Origin: Bathymodiolus brooksi
Lineage: Eukaryota; Mollusca; Bivalvia; Mytilida; Modiolidae
NCBI GenBank assembly: GCA_963680875.1
Contig: OY804586.1
Coordinates: 53,726,203-53,790,202 of the forward strand
DNA: 64,000 bases
Reading direction: 5' to 3'
The translations under genes were made by a program, and so were the position numbers. Shown here one piece after another: positions 56,210 through 64,000 of this stretch (the stretch's first letter is position 1; every line of letters starts with the position of its first letter). The notes beneath the pieces are model-generated. The model saw only the letters and a program-made list of their open reading frames with translations, searched no databases and was not told the origin of the DNA.

Positions 56210-57018
56210 TTTATTAATGTACATCATACTGACAGAAGATACAAGTTCGCTTTTATGTGAACTATTAATTGAAGAATTCGAGAGGGGAAAATAAAGACCT
56301 GAAACTTCCTACATACATTGCTTTTTTGGACAGTAAATCCGCCTTTGATGTAGTAGTACATGCAAACTTGATAAAAAGATTATATCAGACCGGTATGTCA
56401 AATCAATCCATCTTGCTATTGAACAGCTTATATAGCAATGCCTCTACTTGTGTAAAATGGAATGGAAATATCTCAGAACTTTTTACAATCGAACAAGGAG
56501 TTAGACAGGGAGGTGCAATAAGTGATGATTTATACACAAAGTATATGTGAATCCACTTCTGGATATACTTAGTAAAACTGGATTAGGTGGTCATATTGGA
56601 GACATAAACAGTTGTGCGCCTACTTGTGCAGACGATGTTGCTCTCGTATCAAATAATCCACTTGAACTCCAGATGTTGATTGACATTGTTGTGAATTACA
56701 GCAACTGAGAGAGAAGGATATACTTTACAACCAACTAAAAGTGTAATTTTGCCAGTGAAATCACCAAAATTAGTAGATATGGGTTCCGAATTTTGGACTA
56801 TTAACAACAATAATATGCCAGTAATGACTACTACAACACACATTCACAAGAGTGATCAAGATTCTGCAAAACTATCTGTTAATGAAAATATCAAAAAGGT
56901 TAGACGAACAACGTACAGCCGCGAAGTTAATGGGATCAGGATTTCATGGAAGAAACGGGCTTGATCCAGAAACAATCATCTCTCAGATCAAAACATATGT
57001 ATTGCCTGTCTTAACATA

Positions 57019-57268
57019 GGGAACGACCATTTAACTTGAAGGGGGGGGTTATGGTTTTTTTCTAAAAAAATATTCTGATTCCCAATATTGCTGAAAAAAT
57101 AATCTGATTCAGAGTTATTATCATATCACCTAATGTTAAATTCTGGAAAAAAAATTCGCGCTTTGCGCGACAAAAAAAATAAATATTCTAACTCTTGTGT
57201 TGTCCGAAAAAAAAATTCTGAACGAAACAAAACCCCCCCCCCCCCCTTCAAGTTAAATGGTCGGTCCC
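57019..57268 (-). mobile_element. MITE-P copy inside LINE-3
   Basis: Inverse orientation relative to 51633. Ends GGGAACGACCATTTAACTTG and its complement. The LINE codons VLT and YGIEIV are contiguous without it, so the target was ACATATGGC. Confidence 0.9.
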
Positions 57269-58138
57269 TTATGGCATTGAGATTGTCTTGCCATCAGGAA
57301 AAAATATGGAATGCCTACAAATGTACTTCAAAAAGTTGATAAAACAGCTGTCGAGTCTACCAGATAATATAGCGGACATCTCAATGTATATTTTAAGTGG
57401 ACTACTTCCGATTGAGGCAGAAATACATCTAAAAGTGCTATCTTTATTCGGCAATATTACACAAGTCAAAAGATCTTCTGTAGAATGGAAATTGGCAGAT
57501 AGAGTTATTATTGAAAAATAGAAATAGCCATAGCTGGTTTGTGGACATCAAGAAAATGTGTCTCAAATACGATATCTAACAATGTCATCAATACTTAACA
57601 AATCCATTGACAAAATCGAAATGGAAGACCTTGACAAAGGAAAAAGTCCGTGACTACTGGTTTGACAGGATAAACAACATCCCCAGATATTATTCATCAC
57701 TGAAATATATAGAGGGCAGCTACACAATTGGAAAGATTCATCCATTATTAAGCACAAATACCAGCTGTACTCGCGACATCAATAGAATTCCTGTCAGTGT
57801 GAAAATAGCTACAGGGACTTATATCTTGCAGTCTAACAGAGCAAAATTTAATAGTGGGTACGTTTCACCTCTGTGCAAATTGTGTAATGAAAACAATGAA
57901 GAACTTTCACATTTTTTGTTGTACTGTCCTATCTTGGAAATTGAGAGAAAAGAACTACTATCTCAAATAACAGAACAATGTCTGGTGCTGTGTAACAACT
58001 TTAACATCAAAACTGTACCTGATTTGCTATGTGTTATTGCTAATCCGTACCACCTGCTTGAGCACTGTAGCTTTTCCCAGTGTAGAGAACTTTGTTGCTT
58101 CATAAACATTCATATTGAACCTGCTTGCAGAGCATTAA

Positions 58139-58261
58139 GAGACCGACCATTTAACTTGAAGCGGGGGAGGGGGGAGGGGGGTTATGGTTTTTTGTTTCGT
58201 TCAGAATTTTTTTTTCAGACAACACAAGAGTTAGAATATTTATTTTTTTGTCACGCGAAAT
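58139..58261 (+). mobile_element. MITE-P left half, in LINE-3
   Basis: GAGACCGACCATTTAACTTG to the TTTTTTGTCACGCGAAATTT word, then switches into LINE-1 sequence at a CGCGAAATTT microhomology. Confidence 0.85.
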
Positions 58262-58429
58262 TTTAAATAACTCCACCTCGGAGTAATTACTCCTTACTCC
58301 GAGTTCTAATGTAATGCCCATTCCAACAGAACATAGTGAAAAACTTGAAACAATTAAAAAACAATCTAATTTCTAATCCCCTTAAAAATGAGTCTAGCAT
58401 TAAATCATGTGAAATAACAAAGGTCATTA
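58262..58429 (+). repeat. Copy of LINE-1 segment 51464-51632
   Basis: Nearly identical to the 170 bases preceding the MITE in LINE-1 (GGAGTAATTACTCC palindrome, LKNESSIKSCEITKVI codons). It is followed by a MITE at the same LINE-1 position. Confidence 0.88.
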
Positions 58430-58686
58430 GGGACCGACCATTTAACTTGAAGGGGGGGAGGGGGTTATGGTTTTTTGTTTCGAGAGTTAGAATATTTTTT
58501 TTTGTCTCGCAAAGCGCGAAATTTTTTTCCAGAATTTAACATTAGGTTATATTACAAAAACTCTGAATCAGATTTTTTTTTTCCTCCACCAAAATCAGAA
58601 TATTTTGTTCATCAACATTGGGAATCAGAATATTTTTTTAGAAAAAAAAACCATAACCCCCCTCTTCAAGTTAAATGGTCGTTCCC
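58430..58686 (+). mobile_element. MITE-P copy, full length
   Basis: Same orientation and same LINE-1 junction as 51633-51897. Its right flank is LINE-3, whose frame resumes with IYRLHTKRYYE. Confidence 0.88.
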
Positions 58687-58785
58687 TAATATATAGGCTA
58701 CATACAAAGAGATACTATGAATTAGAAAAGAAACAGACGTTGTTACGAAAGAACAATTTATAATCACTCGGTGAAAGACGTGATA

Positions 58786-59149
58786 GGTTTGATGTGTCTT
58801 GTGCCTGAACTGAGGAGCTCTTGCTCACACTTATTTTTACAGTTTTACTGCCAACTGTTATACTGACTTTTACTCATGGTGGAGGATACTGTGATACCGA
58901 TATATATATTTATTAATAATATCATTATTGATTGCACATCTCTGATCTACTGACAGTTGTTGTTAAAAGTTTATTTTACTGGAAATAAAACTATTTATAT
59001 TCAAACAAATTGCACTGGTGGCTTATACAATTATATGCCATTATCAATATTTCCTTGTTGTTATTATGTACATTGTATGTTTGTATTCCATATTGTCAAT
59101 CATTGTAATTGCTCAGTCTGATTAAAATCATACCCCAGACTCAATTATG
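58786..59149. other. LINE-3 3' flank, no recognised gene
   Basis: Probably the 3' untranslated region of LINE-3, then unassigned AT-rich DNA. Confidence 0.35.
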
Positions 59150-59357
59150 TTTTTTTTTTCTAAAAAAATATTCTGATTCCCAATGTTGCTGAAAAAAATA
59201 TTCTGATTTTGGTGGAGGAAAAAAAAAATAATCTGATTCAGAGTTTTTGTCATAGACTAATGTTAAATTCTGGAAAAAAATTTGGCGCTTTGCGCGACAA
59301 ATTAATAAAATATTCTAACTCTTGTGTTGTTCGAAAAAAAAATTCTGAACGAAACAA
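59150..59357 (-). mobile_element. MITE-P interior without its ends
   Basis: Reverse copy from TTTTCTAAAAAAATATTCTG to TTCTGAACGAAAC; both G-run/CTTCAAG ends are lost. Confidence 0.85.
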
Positions 59358-59416
59358 TAACAGTTACTGTAACTGTGTTTGTGCTAATAAATATATCGTC
59401 TATTGTCTATTGTAAT
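59358..59416 (+). mobile_element. LINE 3' tail fragment
   Basis: GTGCTAATAAATATATCGTC then TATTGTCTATTGTA, the same tail as the reversed LINE end at 52157. Confidence 0.6.
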
Positions 59417-59639
59417 CTTTTTATGTTGGTCAGTACTAATATACATTTGTTCATATTATTTTAGTTGATAAATATTCATAATTTACAAACAAAAAAAAGG
59501 AATGACCTAAAGTAACAAAACTTTGATACAAGTTTTCTGAAATAGACTATAGTTAATGATACTATTGACATTGAAGACTCACGTAGCAGTAGTTTTTCAC
59601 AATATCATATTCTTGCATAAGATATCGCTGAACAGTTCA

Positions 59640-59745
59640 CACGTAAATATAGGGTAAGTCCTTATTCTTATCTTATCTTATCCTTCACACATAAATATAG
59701 GGTAAGTCCTTCACACATAAATATAGGGTAAGTCCTTCATTCATA
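59640..59745 (+). repeat. Tandem repeat of about 26-28 bp, three copies
   Basis: Unit TTCACACATAAATATAGGGT plus AAGTCC; the first and second copies are separated by a TTATCTTATCTTATC run. Confidence 0.9.
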
Positions 59746-60239
59746 TGCATTATGATAAACATGGGTTTGATGAATTAAAATAGATATGCACGTGTTGCAA
59801 CAGCTTGATAATGATATATTATAGCCTAGGAAACGGGCTCGCACGTGTACGGTGCAGTGTAGCCTACGACACCTAGCCCGGAGCCGGCAAATGTCATATT
59901 GTATATGCCCCCCGTGTGCCCTTGATTGGCGAGTTAATCAACTTATATGACTTATGTAACTAGTTGGAAATTGTGCAGAATGGGGGGGGGAGTGGAGTTT
60001 CGCGACCAAACGTAATACTTTCGTTCGTGCAACTTCATTGTTCTCACCATTTTGAACTGTAATTTAACATGATAGATTCACAAGTTTAACTTCTATGGGG
60101 GGGGGGGGGGGGGGGGGAATATTTATGTTTTTTTGTTTGTTAATATCTATCTAATAATCTATGTTGATCTGAAAGAAAGCAAATTACATATAATACACTA
60201 AATTGTAAATAATAATAATTATAATTATATTTTTAGAAA
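59746..60239. other. No recognised gene; long G runs
   Basis: Includes a G run of about 20 at 60098-60117. GC-richer patch at 59825-59940 without a supported frame. Confidence 0.4.
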
Positions 60240-60380
60240 TGTAAAAACCCCAAACTATGTCCTTTTTCTTTTGTGTGTATGTCTCATTTATCAATCATGA
60301 ATGTTTGTATTGTTAATGATGCCTCATGTGGGCCCTATGATTAAGCAATAACATGTATTCTATTCTATCCTATTCTATAA
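60240..60380 (+). mobile_element. LINE 3' end with (TATTC)n tail
   Basis: TGATGCCTCATGTGGGCCCT, then AAGCAATAACATGTATTCTA and TATTC repeats: a LINE-type 3' end without coding sequence. Confidence 0.5.
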
Positions 60381-60745
60381 TCTGACCCTGCACTGCAGTT
60401 TTCAACAAGAAATTTTGGTATTATTGGAAGAAAAAAAATATTGCTGATTTTTCATTACCTGATTTTTGTGTTTTCTAAATTGTTTGGATCCTGGGGAAAA
60501 CATAACCACACTCCCTCCCACAAAGTAAAAGGGACCGTCCGGTGTCGCTTTTCCAGATAATACCAGTTTGATTAGAATTAGTTGTTTGTTGGATCTTTTA
60601 CTAGAGACATAATACAATATTATTGTCTCAATCTTTTGGTATTTCGTGTGAAAAATCATGATTTTATGCCTAAAAATCATATTTTTTTCCAATTTTAGGG
60701 GGGGTGCACATGCCGGGTGGGCCTCCCCCCCTGGATCCGCCCCTG
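60381..60745 (-). mobile_element. One end of a CAGGGGCGGATCCAG-type element
   Basis: The terminal word CAGGGGCGGATCCAG (complement of 60731-60745) is followed on the minus strand by a G/C-run block and then an open stretch. It matches the termini of 12188-13171. The other end is not found nearby, so the left limit is arbitrary. Confidence 0.5.
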
Positions 60746-60795
60746 CATGTACATGTAGCTTAGCTCTAGGAAATTATTCAAGTGATCTAGCTAGA

Positions 60796-60972
60796 GCCTT
60801 TAAAAAGTTTCACTGAGGACAATGAGAGAACCTGAAAATGTGTCCTTAATGCAGTTGCCCTTTATATACAGGTTAAAATTATATGTACTATTCATTAAAG
60901 GGAAATATGAGGCTGCCCTTTATAGACAGTGATTTGTTAGAGGTGTACTTTACGGCAGGTTTTACTGTGTAC
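60796..60972 (+). repeat. Dispersed repeat with CCCTTTATAGACAGTGATTT
   Basis: Matches 62055-62245 (AACCTGAAAATGTG, TTATATGTACTATTCATTAA, TTTATAGACAGTGATTTGTTA). Confidence 0.75.
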
Positions 60973-62054
60973 GATATATCAATCTCTAGATTGTCTGATG
61001 TTTATTGAGAGTAGTACAGTACTTGTATTTGTGAAATATTTTAATCCATATAAACAAGGACGTATTCTATATTATATACGTCCTTGATATAAATAAACAA
61101 TAAGACGGAATTAATTAGTTTTTTACCATGTTTTTATTGTTTTGATCTAAGAAGATTTCTCCCAAAATGTCAAGAATTTGATATGTTTCTGATTCTGATG
61201 GCGACAGCCGTGGACAAATATTTCGTCTTGTAAATATCAAGAACATATATATCCCAAAGAAAATATTGTTCTCCCTGACGACTGTTTGGAAATATTTTCA
61301 TTTAGGATTAGGCACTTACAACTAACAACCTTGAAAAAAGGTAGATATAATATGTGTATTTAATCGGCTTAAAGAAAACAAACAGATGAATTATGTTCGA
61401 TGCTTTACGAGTAGTGTTCAAAACTAGCTATGTTTTTAATAATCTGTTTAAATTAAAAAAACTGATGCAGTCTCCATGATAATATTTTTTATTTAATTTA
61501 AAGCTGGTAGATGTATACACATTTGAAAAAAACCCTTTGATAATGTTATTCAACAGGCCTTGGCCTTCAGAATGTGGTAAACTGAAACCTGTGTCATTAT
61601 CATGTAGCCAAACCAATGTTTTTAAAATGGTGGACTCCACATAGAATTCCTCAGGTCTAGAGTAATTCAACAGATTTGTTTTAACTCTTACCATTTCCGA
61701 GATCAAGCACGGATAAAACGTAGCATTTTCACTGTAGTTGCCTGCTGACCCCTAAAAGAAGCAAAAATTCTTGGGGCTCAACAACTGACTTTGCATATGA
61801 AATATTAAAATTTTCAGTAGTGAGCTGGACTATCATCTCAAATTGTTCAGTGGCCCAGTACAAATTCAGTGGTCTTGGGCTACTGGGCTCCTCTTAAGTT
61901 TATTTCTGACAAGTCTTCCAAAACGACCAACGTCCCATTTTTTTTTAATTTTATTTAAGTTTGATTTTTATTGTGTCTTTTCTCTAATATAAACTCATAT
62001 TTGAAATTCCTTGTTGCACTTTTCAACCAAATTCTTATTAAGATGGCAGACAAG
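60973..62054. other. Mostly unassigned; hairpin and one coding-like stretch
   Basis: 61055-61086 is a hairpin (CAAGGACG with CGTCCTTG), like that at 25884. The minus-strand stretch 61428-61752 is listed separately. Confidence 0.4.
61428..61752 (-). CDS. Unidentified coding-like stretch, possible exon
   Basis: On the minus strand, after an acceptor-like TTTGCTTCTTTTAG, the frame reads GSAGNYSENATFYPCLISEM, then a GTAAGAG donor-like site. Beyond it the same frame stays open: NYSRPEEFYVESTILKTLVW and LHDNDTGFSLPHSEGQGL. The composition is protein-like and unlike the repeats around it. I do not recognise the family; it could be a 60-base exon, a longer exon or chance. Confidence 0.25.
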
Positions 62055-62245
62055 ATTACAGTCAAACCTGTATATAAAGGCCACTCAAGGGAACCTGAAA
62101 ATGTGGCCTTTATGAGCAGTGGCACTTTACATACAGCTTAAATTATATGCACTATTTATTAATGGCAAAAATGAGACTGTCCTTCATAGACTTAAGACAG
62201 TGATTTGTTATATAAAGGTGCCCTTTATAGACAGCGATTTGATTT
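62055..62245 (+). repeat. Dispersed repeat, second copy
   Basis: Diverged copy of 60796-60972, opening CAGTCAAACCTGTATATAAA and ending in GATTT repeats before the array at 62257. Confidence 0.75.
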
Positions 62246-62256
62246 GATTTGATTTT

Positions 62257-64000
62257 TAGTTCACCTGGACCAAAGGTCCATGTGAACTATTGCCATCACT
62301 TGGCGTCCGTCGTCTGTCGTCTGTAAACTTTTCACATTTCAAGCTTCTTCTCCTAAACCACTTGGCCGATTGGAACCGAACTTAGCAGGAATGTTCCTTG
62401 GATGGTCCTCTACAAAGTTACTGTTTTTCGTTCCAGTCGGATATTCAATATGGCTGCCAGGGCCAATAATATGCTCTGATTGGCTGAAATTTCAAAGATC
62501 TTCTTCTCTGAAACTAATGAACTGACTGAACCCAAACTGTAAAGGAATGATCATTGGAATGTCCTTTACCAAGTTACTGTTTTTTATGCCGATCGGAAAT
62601 CCAAGATGGCCGCCATCGCAGGACATAGATTAACATTGGACCCTATGGGAAAATGTTCAAATGCCTTCTTCTCAGAAACTACAAATATGATTAAAGCCAA
62701 ACTGTACATGAATGTTCATTGGATGGTCCTCTACAATCTTAAGGTTTTTTGTTCCGATATGAAATTCAAAATGGCGGCTACGGCAGGACTTAGTTTAACA
62801 TTGGACCCTATGGGAAAAATGTTTCAAAATGCTTCTTCTCTGAAACCACTTGGACAGTTGAAACCAAACTGCCCAGGAATGATCATTGGAAGGTCCTCTA
62901 CAAATTTTCTGTTTTTTATGCCGGTCGGAAATCCAAGATGGCCGCCACCGCAGGACATAGATTAACATTGGACCCTATGGGAAAATATTCAAATGCCTTC
63001 TTCTCAGAAACTACAAATATGATTAAAGCCAAACTGTACATGAATGTTCATTAGATAGTCCTCTACAAACTTTACGTTTTTTGTTCCAGTATGAAATTCA
63101 AAATGGCGGCTACGGCAGGACTTAGTTTAACATTGGACCCTATGGGAAAAATGTTTCAAAACGCTTCTTCTCTGAAACCACTTGGATAATTGACACCAAA
63201 CTGCATAGGAATGATCATTGGAAGGTCCTCTACAAATTTTATGTTTTTTATGCCGATCGGAAATCCAAGATGGCCGCCACCGCAATACATAGATTAACAT
63301 TGGACCCTATGGGAAAATGTTCAAATGCCTTCTTCTCAGAAACTACAAATATGATTAAAGCCAAACTGTACATGAATGTTCATTGGATTGTCCTCTACAA
63401 TCTTAAGGTTTTTTGTTCCGATATGAAATTCAAAATGGCGGCTACGGCAGGACTTAGTTTAACATTGGACCCTATGGGAAAAATGTTTCAAAATGCTTCT
63501 TCTCTGAAACCACTTGGACAGTTGAAACCAAACTGCCCATGAATGATCATTGGAAGGTCCTCTACAAATTTTCTATTTTTTATGCCGATCGGAAATCCAA
63601 GATGGCCGCCACCGCAGGACATAGATTAACATTGGACCCTATGGGAAAATATTCAAATGCCTTCTACTCAGAAACTACAAATATGATTAAAGCCAAACTG
63701 TACATGAATGTTCATTAGATGGTCCTCTACAAACTTTACGTTTTTTGTTCCGTTATGAAATTCAAAATGGCGGCTACGGCAGGACTTAGTTTAACATTGG
63801 ACCCTATTGGAAAAATGTTTCAAAACGCTTCTCTGAAACCACTTGGATAATTGAAACCAAACTGCCTAGGAATGATCATTGGAAGGTCCTCTACAAATTT
63901 TCTGTTTTTTATGCCGATCGGAAATCCAAGATGGCCGCCACCGCAATACATAGATTAACATTGGACCCTATGGGAAAATGTTCAAATGCCTTCTTCTCAG
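62257..64000 (+). mobile_element. Hairpin-capped array, group G1, 331-bp period, runs off window
   Basis: The 5' hairpin is TAGTTCACCTGGACC with GGTCCATGTGAAC. After a lead-in, 331-bp units start near 62588, 62921, 63252, 63583 and 63914. Each is two half-units: one with CCAAGATGGCCGCCA and ACATTGGACCCTATGGGAAA, the other with AAAATGGCGGCTACGGC. Units are about 95% alike, so the array expanded recently. The 3' hairpin and CTAG end are outside the window. Confidence 0.88.

Larger units (their letters stand above)
56226..58785 (+). pseudogene. LINE-3 (local name): degraded non-LTR retrotransposon
   Basis: Plus strand: LKLPTYIAFLDSKSAFDVVV (first catalytic Asp), NLIKRLYQTGMSNQSILLL, FTIEQGVRQGGAISDDLY, APTCADDVALVSNNP (xADD) near 56620, RRTTYS, GFHGRNGLDPETIISQIK, YVLPVLTYGIEIVLPSG (split by MITE-P at 57019-57268), LSGLLPIEAEIHLKVLSLFG, and a C-terminal domain at 57607-58136 with CKLCNENNEELSHFLLYCP, a C-x2-C...H...C cluster. 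After a second MITE block it ends IYRLHTKRYYELEKKQTLL, RKNNL and stop at about 58760. Frameshifts are present. Confidence 0.88.

Noticed and set aside
60098..60117. G-quadruplex regulatory element
   Set aside because: A single homopolymeric G run with no gene nearby; similar C or G runs occur in several MITEs here and vary in length.
62606..63542. Long frames reading repeated LTLDPMGK-type peptides
   Set aside because: They follow the 331-bp tandem unit and shift with it; the same words appear as DNA in all three frames elsewhere. By-product of the array.

Overview
The window is animal nuclear DNA, most likely from a bivalve mollusc. It is AT-rich, has one spliced gene with long introns, and is crowded with non-LTR retrotransposons, tRNA-derived SINEs, MITEs and tandem 'GTCCGTCC...CTCTGAAACC...' repeats of a kind I know from bivalve genomes. 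I see no bacterial gene organisation, CRISPR array, rRNA or free-standing tRNA gene. The species cannot be fixed from the sequence alone.

The only gene I can name with confidence is a cysteine dioxygenase (CDO1), plus strand, coding exons at 31777-32012, 37487-37722, 40066-40235 and 42652-42672 (220 aa). All iron ligands and the Cys-Tyr cofactor residues are present. Its introns hold a 1.2-kb transposon with 9-bp target duplications and a RecQ-like helicase fragment, a Tc1-like MITE, a long hairpin and many SINEs.

Layout. 1-8412: a nested inverted duplication (arms 1-3592 and 4275-8412) containing two long copies and one short copy of a transposon whose ends are arrays of the word GGGTCGTTTCGCCCC. 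8.4-17.5 kb: AT-rich DNA, a promoter-like segment near 9.7 kb, and elements with the same design but other words (10005-10971, 11376-11909, 13829-16530), plus a CAGRGGCGGAT-ended element. 17.5-31 kb: SINEs, decayed repeats and a candidate hammerhead ribozyme near 24.1 kb. 31.6-43.3 kb: CDO1. 44.7-50 kb: tandem arrays with terminal hairpins. 50.4-59.4 kb: three non-LTR retrotransposon fragments nested with copies of one MITE. 59.4-62.2 kb: retrotransposon tails and dispersed repeats. 62.3 kb to the end: a 331-bp tandem array running out of the window.

Three possible novelties stand out. First, a transposon group defined by subterminal arrays of a 13-15 bp word and 8-bp target duplications, seen with several unrelated words. 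Second, tandem arrays capped by a 5' hairpin and a 3' hairpin followed by CTAG, which look Helitron-like. Third, a Pack-MULE-like element with a helicase fragment inside a CDO1 intron. Most other open frames are chance frames in repeats.
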